A stretch of 64,000 nucleotides of DNA, from the NCBI GenBank assembly GCA_033063855.1, contig CP093831.1:8370001-8434000 (forward strand). The letters are read 5' to 3'. The position numbers were made by a program, and so were the translations under genes. Below are positions 1 to 13,300 of this stretch, piece after piece. The notes below the pieces were generated by a model. The model did not search any database, had not been told where the DNA came from, and was given only the letters and a program-made list of their open reading frames with translations. Position 1 is the stretch's first letter; the number at the start of each line of letters is the position of its first letter. The DNA comes from Smittia aterrima. Its lineage: Eukaryota > Arthropoda > Insecta > Diptera > Chironomidae.

Positions 1-28
1 ATCAATCATTGTAATTGACAATCTTGAC

Positions 29-1357
29 CTGCATCGCCAATCGCTTCGGGCTTTCCAAGTCCTCCGGCGTCAGAGTGAATCACGTCTAAGGTTTCAAGTA
101 GGATAATGTCGTTCCGATGAAGCATGAAACTTAAATCTTACCTACAAACTCTGCATCGCCTCTTCCAAGTCCTTGGAGACTCTCGCCTGTGTGTAATGAA
201 TAAGTCAGCTTAGCATAAAGAAGTGTCAAGCTTTGCGGTAAATTTTCACTCACCTTCGTTAAAGCATGGCTAGCGAAAGCAGAAAGATAAAATGTAAAGT
301 CTCGAGAGAGTAAATGCGAAACTTTTTGTTTTACCTTTGCTGGATCAAAGCCAGTGATTCTAGGCAATAGGTTGCCAGTTTCCATTTGGAATGTCTTCCC
401 AGCTGTACCTGCAATGTGAGCACCCAAAGAATGTCCCATCAAATGAATTTTCTCGAGTGGAACGACTTCAGCTAATTCCGCAAGACCTTTTCCCAATCCA
501 GCTCCCAGTTCTTGAGTGTTGAAAGCAGACCAAGCGTACAAAGTATCAACATAACGCGCTGTATCAATCAAAACAAAGTTCGTATCTCCCCGGGACTCAT
601 AAGCGCTCCACAAAGCGTCTGCTGCCGAGTTTTCTTCTTCAATGTCTGTCGTCCATCCCGTAACCAAGACAACGACTTGCTTTTTTGGATCGAATTTCTC
701 ATGTTTCCACAGCTTGATTGACTCAGTGATTGGTATTGAAATGTTCTCAGCTTCTGTAAGCAAGACATAATTCATTTCTTCGATTTTCGGCTGCTTGAAC
801 GGCTCTGTCGAATTCCCCGCAGCAAGAGCAAGCGAACCTGAAATTCAATAAGCATTAACATTATTTCATCGAGCTGAGTCATGGATTGTGATTGACACTG
901 TAATGTCATTGGCTTTCATTCAGCACAGTTCGCATGAAATTTTAAGCTGAAAGCATCTCCACCATAGCGACAGTCTAGAGAGAATACTAACACAACTGAT
1001 CAACCGCTGAAAGGAGAAGCTCGAACGGTAATCCAATTAAAGTTTGCTTCGAGAACCGGAAGATACTTTGGGGAGTCGGTATCAATTCTGGAATTTTCTC
1101 CGCGGCCCCAACGGCTACCTTTGCCCCAAGTTCGGCAATCTCTATAGTGAAGAAGGTTAAAGATGAGATCGAATCGATGATGACGTTTAATTAGAGCCGG
1201 AAAAGGCTTCATCAACGCCACTTTGTTATGAGAATCATTTACCCGATGTTTTGTTTGCAATTGCTCCAAAGCTAAAAGCGTCTGATTGATGGCATGGCAT
1301 GAATGACAACAACACAATTGTTGCTACAGAATGAATTAAGAAAATTGATATTTTCAT
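29..1357 (-). CDS. Secreted pancreatic-type lipase / phospholipase A1-like, 3' part missing
   Basis: Exons on the minus strand: 1357-1243, 837-335, 269-254, 186-142, 85-29; phases agree at every junction and the exon at 29 ends in a donor leading off the window. Start MKISIFLIHSVATIVLL is a signal peptide of about 27 residues. The lipase core has the nucleophile elbow GHSLGAH (Ser about 175) and the catalytic Asp in GFDPA (about 203). It continues as KPCFNEGESLQGLGRGDAEF and DVIHSDAGG, typical of insect neutral lipases with a short lid. The catalytic His lies beyond the edge. The fragment PCFNE comes from a 16-base microexon (254-269) that must be included to restore the family sequence. Family members hydrolyse acyl esters of glycerolipids outside the cell. 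Signal exon and core are separated by a 405 bp intron, so the joining of exon 1 is slightly less certain than the rest. Confidence 0.88.
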
Positions 1358-4300
1358 GGCGAGGAAGAGAGAGGAGGCGCTTGGTTGTTTATTCTTTCCT
1401 TAAGCCGCTTCACTTGTTTCTCGAATAATTTATTCTTATTTGTTCGAACTTCCGATACAATTTTCCACGTCCTGTTGATGTTGTTGTTGCGGGAAAAAAA
1501 GGAAACAGTCAGATTGAAGCTCGTATTTACCTTCGAGAGAAAGGGAAAAGGATTCTGTATGATTTCGTACTTGGAAAGCATAAAATTTACAATTAAAATC
1601 GGGTCTCAGACGAGCCGTAAAATTGAATGCGACGAAAACTTTTTTTCCTTTCTCAACATGCAAATCAGCTTAAGTGGAACTTTAGGAGCGATTTAAAGCT
1701 TTTATTTGGGCGGGAAATCTTTTCTGTTTGCTTTGCTATTCAAAGGTTGGAGAGGCTTTCACGGGCAATAGGTTTAATCAAGCTTATTGATATTTTATTG
1801 TTATCAGCGTGGGTGCGGCCGAATGTTTTCAGGTTTTGCTGTTCACAGGAAGTTTATCAATTTGAAAATATTTAAAACCACAAGAGCTTCAAAAGCTTTT
1901 GTCATCGCCTTAAGCTTGTCATCAAATCACCAGGTTACAAGCAGCTCAAACTTGGTTCTCATTGCTTTTTTAAGAGCGCAAACAATGAAACAGCTAAAAT
2001 GGTCGGAAGAATTTGTTCCGCAGAAATTCCGCTTGTTATTCAAACAAAGATTTTCGTTCACATAGCCCAATGTGGAGCTTGAAATTGCCTAAAAGATTTT
2101 CACGACCTTTGTTCCAATAAATGAAAGAAAAATGTTTGAACATCCTTACTCTTGAGGAGTGGAAAGATATATCAAGAGAGTTTAGTTTCGGGGAACAAGT
2201 GTCAGTGATGTCAAGTCTTGTCTTGTCGAGATTGTTTCAAACTGCAATGGAGTGTGATCTTCACGATGAATTAAGTCCAAATCTCATATGGAGAGCCTCG
2301 CCGAGACAACGTTATTGCGTCAAAAGAAAACTCTCGAAAGAAAAATATGAAAGTTTGCTTTATTTCAATTTGGGATTCCTTTCTCTGACGCTCAGCAAAC
2401 ACAAAGTAAATTATGAGAATGTTTCTCATGTGAAGCATTTTATTACATTTTTCGTTAATCAAACAGAGATCTGATCTGGGAAACTCGTTTTGAGATAATG
2501 TGATTTGTCATTGTTAGCTGAACTCGCTTTTCATTTCGATTTGTGTACGAAATAACGTTTCAAAACAATTTTCACTTCACATGAGTTGAGCAACACTGCA
2601 TCAAACAAACAAATCGTATAAGACTCGAAAGTAAATCGAATGGAAAAGATAAACAGCATTAGAAACGTCTTTGCTGTCCCTTACAACCTTGAGAGTATCT
2701 TTCAAGATCTTCTGTCACTGAACTTTATGAAACTTTTTAAATAAAATTGTGCACTTCATAATCTCTGATAATGGTTTTGGTCAATGGTCCTTGGGATACC
2801 TCACATTCTTGGTTTAAATTGATGTAAATTGTAATGACTTGAGTAAAAAGTTCACAACTTTGGTTAAACGCTGATTGCTTTAGGCAAGAGTGTCTTCAAT
2901 TTGAAATTGTGTTACACAGAACTCTCTCGGTGAGAGACACGATTTAATCAGGACAGAGCAAAACTCCCATAAACTCGATTGAAGTATATGAAAGTGTAAA
3001 ACTTTGTTATCTTCGTTACTTAATCAAAAGATTTTTTTTACGAAGATTTTTTTGAGCGAGCGACTTACGAAGCGAAATAAAACTTTGACGATGTTGCATT
3101 AATCGCGAAACAACTGAGACTAAAGCTTGAAGATTCTCTCATCGATATTTTAAATGAAATTCAACTCATTCGCTAGATTATTCTGAAACTATCAACGGCA
3201 GTGATTCGAAACAAGATTAGAACACTTCGCAATTAACGACACGAATAATTTTAAACTATAATTTGAAAGAACATTTAACTAAAAAGTAAAGCTTCTATTT
3301 ACAACAGGGAACAATGGCTAAGCCCAAAAACCTTCATCATTTTATGAATGAGAAGGACTCAATGTGGTCATGATCTGTCGCATTTCGATTTTCAATGGAA
3401 ATTTCACTAACTTCTTGCCAATGTGCAATCTAATTTATTGCAGATATCGATGAATGGAAAGTATTAACTCGCAATGCTCAATAATTAATATTCATCGAAG
3501 CAACTAACTTCATCATTACGAGAATTTAACTTAATTAATTCAAAATTGAATGACGTGCTTCGCAAATACGTCGATTGCCTTGTTAAAATCAGTGGTCAGC
3601 TCTAAATGTAGCGGTTTTAAAGTGATTCAAACAAATTAGTGACTTTGCCAAATGTAATCAGCAATTATTCAAGTAGCTTGTTTTGGAAAATTACGATGCA
3701 CCAGTCACCGCTTCTGCTCATTTTATTGCATCAAAATTAATTCTCACGCGAATGCTTCGTGTTTATGAATTTTTAAAAACCAGTTTGAATCACGTTCAGC
3801 TCATCCACGTTGATTGTTTCACATCGAAATGTTTCCGACTTTGTTTTTCTCGTCTCGCGAGTTTTTCCACGTCTGGGAAAAATTAACATGCATAATACAA
3901 AGTTACAGTTAAAACAAGATTAAATTACTTTAAAAGCTTGGAATTTGAATTAAGTGCACTTCGGAGCTGCAAAAATTAGCAAGTGGCGCTTTGATCATGA
4001 ATATTTGATGAGTCGCACTTTAAAAGTTTCACGTTTATAGTTTAAACGGACAAGACATATTTTTCTCGCTTAAATGATGTTTACTTGTTAAAAGTTATTT
4101 GTTGTTTGCAATAAATTTTCTCTTCGTTTAATAAAAAAGCTCCCAAGAAATAAACAATTTATCGTTGAAAGCTTTGCTGAATGAGAAAGCATTTTGATTA
4201 AATTCTTCGCCTTGAAACGAATAAAGCAAACTTCCTGATGCGCTAATGAAATTGCACTTTATCAGGTTTATTTTTCTGAGAGCTCGTGAAGTACGAATTT

Positions 4301-7300
4301 ACAGAGAAATCTCTGTCGGACATGAGCGAAAGCTATCACAACTTCCTTCATTAGCAAACCGAATCATCAAACTGTCAACACAAAAACTTTTACATCTCTC
4401 GTAGTCTTTGCTTAATGAAACAACTTTTTCAACGATTCATGAACCACAAACTCTCATCTGGCCATCAAATAACTTTTTCTTCTCCTTTTGTATTTTCAGG
4501 TGAGTTTTTTCCTGGCGACAACGCTCGTCGATGTTCAACATCATTAGAAATTCAGAACTTCAACCAGAAATCCTCATTCTTCATCCACATTTTGTCATCA
4601 TACTGTCGGTTCGTTGATGCAAAGAAAATCACATTAAATTTTCTTCCGTTCCTCGTCCTTGAACGTGAAAACATTTCAAGCATCTTTAAGTATCGAATGT
4701 TGAGTAAGTAAATAAGAAAATATCTTCAAGCTCTAAACTCTCATTCTACATTGCCGATTTTATTTGCGTAATTATGTTCGTTGATATCTTTTCGGAAAAT
4801 ATTTGAGTTCGAACATTTGTTATCAGTTTCATTACTCTCGCCATAAAACTTTTTTTGTACGTTTAAAAAAGCTTTCTGAAATTAAGACTTTCGTTAAAGC
4901 TTCGTGAAAAAGCTCTCCCAGAACTTGCGCAAGAAAAACCATTCAAACCTTTGTAAGGTTTTGATGAAAGCTCTGAAGCTTCGACTACATTTCTATTTAA
5001 AGCTTTTGTCTGAATAATCGCTCGTCATGAAACAGATGACGCTTAAATTAGTCTCCCTCGTTAAGTTTATTATTGTATCGTTTCGTGTCCCTCGACTCGG
5101 ATCATTTTCGAGTATCGTGTCGATGTTTTGCTAACGGCAAGCGCAATCAATATGCAAATTTGTACGAATTTAATGATATTTTAACAACATCAACGGGTCA
5201 TTTAAGATAGTGATGACTGATATGAGATTTTAATCAACATTGAGTATCTTTGTTAGAGAAATTTTCATGCACGACTTCTCCTTGAAGTTCCGGAGTAGAT
5301 GCAACTTGCAAGTTCATAGCGTGACTTACTGTGGAAATTTATGGCATCCTCATGAAGACTATTAAGCGATGAATGAAAATCGATTGCTGGCTTTTTCATT
5401 AGAATGAACGTTTAATGCAAATTTATGCAACTGTGAAAGGTTAAATACTTGATTGAAGTCCTTCATACTTGAAAGTGCAAGAGTACTTGATTGTTCCGAT
5501 TCACTGAATTCAAAATTTTGTGAAGAAATTTATGGCTGAGTGATTATTCTGCCAATTACATGAAAGTTTCTGTATTTTGCTTCAGAGGATTCAATGATAG
5601 AATTTTAATTATCTTAATGGGACTTTCCAGCCGGGATTTGAAATGAAAACGAAAGCTACAAGTAAAAGCTTCATTAATCTATTCATGGGATTTATGACTT
5701 ACCATGTAAAGATAGTTTTGACATGCGAACGTTGGTTTTATTTTAAAAGTTGTGCTACTGAATATTCATTCGAGAAAAAGGTATCTCGTGAAAATATGTT
5801 CAGTTAATCCTTGTGATAATAAATTTCGCGAGCTTCATTCCATCGGAATATTTATGAGTTCGTATTTTTTGGATTGCAAAATTGCTTCGCATAAAAAAGT
5901 TTAATTTCTTCTGCTGCAGCTTCAGTTGAACCGCAGAGAAAGCCAATGCGGTTGTCGAAGTACTTGCTCATCCCGCATTTCACAAATAATTTCGAGAAGT
6001 GGAGAGGTTACGAGAAAAATATATTTGCTCTCGTTGAATTGATTTTGTTTACTATTATTTTTGGTTTTGCGGTGGCGACGAGGAGGAGTTGAAAATTTAC
6101 ATTCCAATAGATTTCAGTCCATTGCAGCCGGAATGTATTTCGGGGGAATGCTCATGAAATTATTTTCAATGAAAAAGGTTTTATGTGAATTTTAAGTCCC
6201 TTTTATGTGCCATTCTCATTCCATTTGCGGAACTACAGATAGCAAAGCGTATTCCGTTGATTTCTATTATAGTCTCTCGTTTTCTATGTTCGCTCACCAT
6301 TTCCTGCTCGTCCTCGTTTCTCAGGATATCATATCAGAGCACTTAAGGCATCGAGAGACAATTATACTTACAAGGAAATTAAAATTTCCTATATTGCCAC
6401 AATGATGTTTGAATTTGGTCAGCCTGACGTGATTTACCTTGTGAATGTAATATTCTTCGTTTCAGAATAATGAGATTTATGAAAATGCTTTACTTGACAG
6501 TCATGAAGACGAAACGACGTAGATGGGAATGAAAAAGTAATTGTAGAGATCTCAGGACAATCCATCGTTGTCTTGCTGCTGAGAGAGATAGATACTGTCG
6601 TCATCTTCGAACAATTTGAAGTAAAAATGAAGGAGCAGAGAGCAATTCAGCAATTCCTTCAGATACTTTTTAATGACGGTAATCTCTCGAGATCCCTCTT
6701 GAGATTTTTTGTCCTTCAGCGAGGAAGAATTTTACAATTTTTAGGAGACTGCTTGACGGCAGAAGTTTACTTATAAAGCTCTCTCAAGAAACAAGAGCTT
6801 TTCAAGTCTCACTCGGTGTAATCAAGAGTTCTCTTCAGGAATGTTTTCGTAGCAAAAAAAAAACCTTTAAAACTGAAAAAGAGAACTATTCACAAGAACT
6901 TTAATTTGAATTTTTCATGAGCGTCGCAACAAAATTATATGCAAAGCTTCTCGACCACAACTCCCACACTTCGTTAAGTAACGTCCCGAAGCAATTGAAG
7001 CGCATTTATTCACAGCGATACGAGAAGCATGCAACGAATAATTTCCCAACGAATTCACACATAATGACAGTCTTTATCAGCACACGTTCCCTATGAACAT
7101 TCATGACGCTCTACCACACTCAAGGTCACACATTTTGATTCGATTCCAAACGGATAATTTTCGCTTTCGAAATTGAAAATAAAACAAAGATTACGACATC
7201 ATGAAGAAGAAATCGATGAAAATCAATTTATGTCGACTACGAGTTTATGACATGACAATTCCCGAGAGCTCGTTTAATAGCTCTCGAATAGAGAGTGCAC

Positions 7301-10300
7301 ATGAAGCGTGCAGCGATTTTCCCATGTGCTTGTCGTCCAACCGAAATCAAAGTCCATCAACACGGCTTCGCTTTTCGTTGTGTCCCATTGATCAATGACA
7401 ATCATTTTGGCGATCCAGCGCACGCTTAGTAATTGCTTCCAATGCTGCGACTTCCATTCACTTCAAACCTATCTAATAAATAATGTGTTGCGACGAAAGG
7501 AAGCTTGTGCTGTTAAGGTTCTGGAAAGCTTTGCGTGAGAGAAGCAATGGAAGAGAGAAATCTTTTTGGGGAATTCCCTTTCCAGTCGTGATTGTTGTTT
7601 TGCTTTCGGTTGTGATTTTAAAAGGAAGTCCACTGAAAATCAAGTAAAAAGTTGTAAATATTTTAATCACAAAAGTTTTAATCTCAAAGAAAAATGTGAA
7701 AGATTGAACAGTTTCCATCCAAAACTTGACTTTCTCCTTCACTGCTCCTTTCAACAACAGTCAACGATGTGTTAGTGCGAAAACTCATCGCTCCTCACTT
7801 TCTAACTTTCCTTTCCTTCCATTATGAAACGAGCTATAGCTGCCTAGTGGAAGTAGAAATGCGATAACAAAACAGACAGACATAAAAACGTTCAGTACAC
7901 CGGTGGATTTTTGCGCGTTTGGTTGATGCTAGGAAATCTGTGCTTCAAAATATAAAGAAAAAAAAATATTTTGAAGTTTTCTTTCTCTGATGTAAGGAAG
8001 TTTTGTGGAGAGATTTTAAGTGTGAATCTTTGTTGGAAAATTAAGAACAGTTCTCGTTCATATTCAGGAATCAATTGTTGAGTGTTAATTGGATAATTCA
8101 TAAGAGAAAAATTTGGCAATTATTTCCACGAGGAAAAATCATTTACAAGCTCCATTAGTTAACTAGTCACATAAACTCGTCGTTACAAAGTTCAAGAAAG
8201 TTAATTATTAGTGATAAAGAATTGTAATTTGTAGCCTTTTTACTCGAGAATAATCGAGTTGTTGTGAAGCTTTTTGGAACAGGGTGAGACACTTCAAAGA
8301 CGACGTGAAAATGTTTCCCATTCTTGTCGAGCGATAAAAATTCAATTTAATTTTTGCACAAGAATATTAATCACGGAGACGGAAAGGAATTATCAAGATT
8401 GCTATCACTCCTTCTCTTTGCCATTTCGGATTATTAATCGCCCTCGAAGGGTTTTCTTCTCAAAGCCTTTCTCCCTTCGCCCTGCGACGGAACTTTTGCC
8501 AAACCAACTTCAAAAGCTCTTCTAGCTGAAGCAGCAGAACAAACTTTGCTTGGTTCGCCCCCATGGTTGGAAAACTTCTCCGCTCACTGCAGAGAACGCT
8601 TCTCTGTGCGATTATGTAATGTTATCATGAAAATGTAAAGAAGGAACGAGAGAGGGAATCGTCGTTGCGATGATGAGGCTCGAGAAATGAATAAATATCG
8701 CATAAATACACAAAATATTTTGTCGCAATTCTTATCTATGTTGGAATAAAGCGACTTTCTAAGCTGGCATTTATGGCGCTTTTTACACATCGTGCTTCTT
8801 TGCAAGTGATTCGCTATCGATTTTTCTGTTCAAACAACGAGATAAACTCGTTGCGTGTTCCTTTGAAAAATGAAGAAAGCTTCAAGCTGTTGAGAAATGT
8901 GAGAATTCCACAAACCATGAAGAGAAATAAAGGTGAACACTTTTGGCAAGATCTAATGACATGCAAGATGAGATAGAGTGGCATGTTTGATATATTCCTT
9001 TCTCCTTCAACGCACAGTTGTCTTTGAATTCTCCTGGCTCTTGTCGTCCTTATTGTATTATTGCTCAATCGAAAGAAAGCTGAAGGAATTTCATGCGAAA
9101 TCAGTCATGATGAAAAGGGAAAAATATTTTTATTTATTATCGTAAAAGGTGCTCGAAACTTTCTGGCGCGAATGGAGATTATGTCACGGATTATGAATAA
9201 ATTCCGAATCAATGGATTTATCCTCGAAAGACAAACATGATGAACACGCCATCGCAAGTATTTTTCTTCGATCATTCAAGAAATTTTCTCATAAACTCAG
9301 AAACATCTGATGCAAAAGAGAAATAACAAACTCAAACGAGGTGAAAGAAAGACGACGAGAAACTTCTCGCTTCTCTCTCGATAAACAATTGGGAGCTTTA
9401 GAAAAATGTTTTGACAGTTTTTATGTCCCCATTGCCGTCGTTTTTGGTAAAAACCACATAGAAAATAATTTTTTTTCCTGAGAGTTTGAAACAAAATCAA
9501 ATGCATGAGCGTCTGACAACACGAGACCACGAGAGGAAGCGAGAGAATGATAGTCGAAAAAATGAGGTTTCCGGTTGACACAGTTTCATTATTTTTCAAG
9601 AGCTCCGTCATTCGAAGCAATCTCAAACACACACGAGACAGAAAATTGAAAATGGGAAATTGCATTTTCGTTTTATCCTTCGATTTCGCATTCTCATTCG
9701 ATCAAAACATCTCCGATGAAATTCGAGGCAAAGATTAATTTCGAAACATTCTTCAATGTTCAACTTCTTCCTCATGATAAAACTCTAAAACAGCGAAAGC
9801 ATTTCATTTTCATCGTGAGGTTGGTTAGAGCATCCTTGATGGAAAAACAATTTCCCTCCTCTCGTCGAGCAAAAACTTTCTCGTCATCTCAGGATGAGCT
9901 TCTCATTCTTAAGCCATTCAACATGGAAATGTGGCTTTTTTTTTATTCATTTCACAACTTTTCCCTCGCTTTTCGAAGCAAGTCCGAGTGGGAGTCGTTT
10001 GATAAAGTAGCAATATTCAAAACTTATGAAAATTTATGTAGAACAGATTTTCACGAGAAGAAAGTTTTTATGAATTGAAATTATTTTTATACCAGTTACG
10101 TGACTAAGTTTAAGAAAGACAAGAGACTGAGATTGCCAGCATGTTGACGAAACTTATGAAGAAACCCTTGAAATTCAAGAGAAGGCTCCGCAAAAATTTT
10201 TGCTGGTTCAAGTTCTTCAAAACATAAAATGCTTCAAGTTCATTTTAATTGAGCATTGCCAAGGGAGAATTCAACAAATATCTATCGAGTTAAGTGCAGC

Positions 10301-13300
10301 TCGAGCGACATGCGGCGAAAGGTTATTCATGTTTCATCGGAATATTTTCCGAATCAATCGATTGACTATCGATTGCTTTAGGCATCATGAGAGCTCGGCT
10401 CGGGTGATTATGCAGAATTATACTTACACAACAAGTATAATAGCTCTGCCATTCCCTGGAAAAAGGATTTTTGGTACGAGCGAGAGAGTTAAACGATTGC
10501 GAAAGTTTATTGTTATGTAATTTCCGCCTGAAGCAGCAACAGAAAGCCCAAACAGTCGATAGAAACTTGCCATTGCAAACCCTTTTCGTAAATAATGAAG
10601 TTCGCAAAGCTTTTCCTCATTCAGGCTTAAGAGCTTTCGACTTAAATATCTTTTAATTGCCTTTTTTTTTGGATGGAGCAAGGCGATGAAGGGAGTCGTG
10701 GATGTTATAATTAAAACAATCAATATCACTCGCCACAGAACAAAATGGCGGACTAAGAACGCGTCGCGTTATCGCGGAACACGCGTTTGTCTGATAGCAA
10801 ACCTTTGTAGCCTTACCTGTGAATAATTCTTATTCTAAGCGACAACGTTTTCCGTTTCGATTAAAACGGATTTATTGCTTCATTAGCCATCCGGTCAATT
10901 CGAACCTTTACCTTTTGCTCTCTTGATCGTAATTTGGGGGGGAAATTCTATTTGATTTCATTTATATTTTGCGACGGTTGCGTGCATTCAATTAGGACGG
11001 TGTGAGTTCAAGTTAATCTTTATAACAAACCAGGAATGACACATTCCCACCGAATAAGATTAACAAAACAAAAACCACAATTTTTCAAAGATGGAAAGGA
11101 GCCACCGAACGATATCGATTTTTAATTCTGTCTACTCTACGTTTCGTTTGAGATTTCTAGCGAAAAGCTTTTCGCCTTTACTCTTTCGCTCGCAAATCTA
11201 TTGGAATCGTCTAAAGCTTCTCTGGCACTCCTGAAATATTACGAACATTTCAACCTTTCTTATCACGTAATCATCGCTCTAGTATTTCAAGCTCAAAGAA
11301 TGCAATGTGCCTTGCTTTCAAATGTGTTTGGTTTCGGAAGATCGTACTTCCTGATTATCTGACAAAGCAAGGGAATTTTAATGTTTTTATTTTGGGGAAA
11401 GTGAACTGATAGATACAAAAGTAGAAAATCTTTTCTCATCGGGAAATTTTAGTGTATCATTCAAACTGGAGCTGGAAGCAACATTTTATTGAAAAGCAAT
11501 TAATGAATTTTTAATGGAAATTTCTTCTCGTTGAAATCAAGCACGCTTGAGCTTTAAGGCATAAAATTTTCACGATCAAAATCGCTCGAACTTTTCACAT
11601 CCCAAATCGATCTGAACCATAAACTTAAACTCATTTTGTCTCTCACCAGATTGCTCCCCAATTAATTATTTCTCAGACTTAATATTGATGGCGAGTATTT
11701 TCTCAGAATTGAAAAATTAGTTGGTTTTTGTTGAAAAAGTAGAAAAGCGTGCGATAAAAAGCGAAAGACAATGAAGAAGAAATAAAAAATTTAATTTCAT
11801 TTGGAATTTCTTCGTCCAAAAAAAAATCAATAAACGTTTTCGAATCTCAACGAAGGCAACAAATTTCGAGCTTCTTAATGGCAATATCGTAGATAAACCC
11901 TTCATTAAACTCAAGACACTTCCCCATCTGCTTTGCACAAAAAAGAAAAAAAGCAGAATTTTTGTTTTTCTCGTGAAAATGGAAATCCATGAGAGCCCAT
12001 CGCTTCTTACGTAAATAAAATTAATTTAAATCCGCCTTCGCTCCCTTCGTGTGGAAGATGTTTAGCATGAGAATTACCAAACTTATCAGCGCTGCTTTGA
12101 AGAGTTTTCTTCACTTTTCCTAAGTTAAACATAAGCTCGAACGAGAACGTACGTACCGCGAGAAAAAATCTTGCTGTTTGGGTTGGGTAGATGTTTCGTA
12201 AGGGTTGAGAAAGAAATAAGAACGTTATGAGATTAAGCCAGTGTGGAGAAGCTTTGAAAGCTTTTGAAACTTATTTTACATTCTTAAAATTACATTCCAA
12301 TTTGTTGGTGAGGATTTAGAGCTTTTTTCAATAGCGAAGAGATTTTCAAGTGAACTCAAAAGCTCTTACAATGTTACTCACACTGACTTTATCATTCGGG
12401 AAGTTAGTTGATGCTTTTCAACGACGTGACTATTTAGGCTTTTTATAAAACCTATGTTTCCTTCTCTAAAGACATTTCGAGGAATTTAATTTCGTTGAGA
12501 AAATGTGAAACAGTTGATTGCATGAGTTGCAACGCATGCTCGACCTTAACCCATTTCGTCGTCGATTAAAATCACTTCTGGCGCTTAACACTGATTTGCT
12601 GCAATTATGTGGACTTTGCTTTCGCATCAATTACAACCGGAATGAGAAAATAATTAGCAGAAACTTTTCCCACAGCGCAAGCCACGTCGTACGTTCGCTT
12701 AATTAATTTCTCGTCTTGCTAAAATATTCATGCACTTCATGGAGCTTTTGCAACCTCTTTCATGTCGACTCGAAAATACATTTTTCGACAGCAAAGCTTG
12801 CTACATTTTATTCGTCTAGTCAACAAAGGAATTCATCACATGCCTCATCCAATTATCTCTGGTTTCAGTCATTGGCTTGAAGAGCAAAAAACAAAGAGAA
12901 CATTGAGCTGCTTCGAATGTTTCAAACTTTATGACTTGCACACGATAAATTTATGACTTTTTAAAAACTTTTACGATCAAATAATAAATTTAAATATGTT
13001 TTATCGTTTCGAGTTTTTCGCGTTTGGCGATGCTACAAACGGAATTTAAAATATCGCTCAAAGTTTTCTCGATGCTTTTTCGCCCCGTCGAGACGGCACG
13101 GCATGAAATTTATGAACCTTTAAAAGTCTGCAATTTCATGTCTTCCGTAGACAAACAACTCGTTACGACCAGCATCCTTAAATCATTCTAAACTGCGAAG
13201 GTTCATTGTTGCACTGGAATTGCGCGGCAATGATTTAGAATTTAGAACTCGTTAGATTTGAAAAGTTGGAAAAAAGATTTTTCACAATGAAACGACCATT

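Noticed and set aside
1000..1242. Minus-strand frame including RTWGKGSRWGRGENSRID as an extra lipase exon
   Set aside because: It is in a different frame from the signal-peptide exon and contains no lipase motif; direct splicing from 1243 to 837 restores frame cleanly.
2121..2474. 117-codon frame starting MKEKCLNILTLEEW on the plus strand
   Set aside because: Looks protein-like at the start but has no domain and no promoter; probably chance.
9297..9665. 122-codon open frame on the minus strand
   Set aside because: Hydrophobic and low-complexity composition, no recognisable motif, no splice partners; similar frames occur throughout the AT-rich non-coding DNA.
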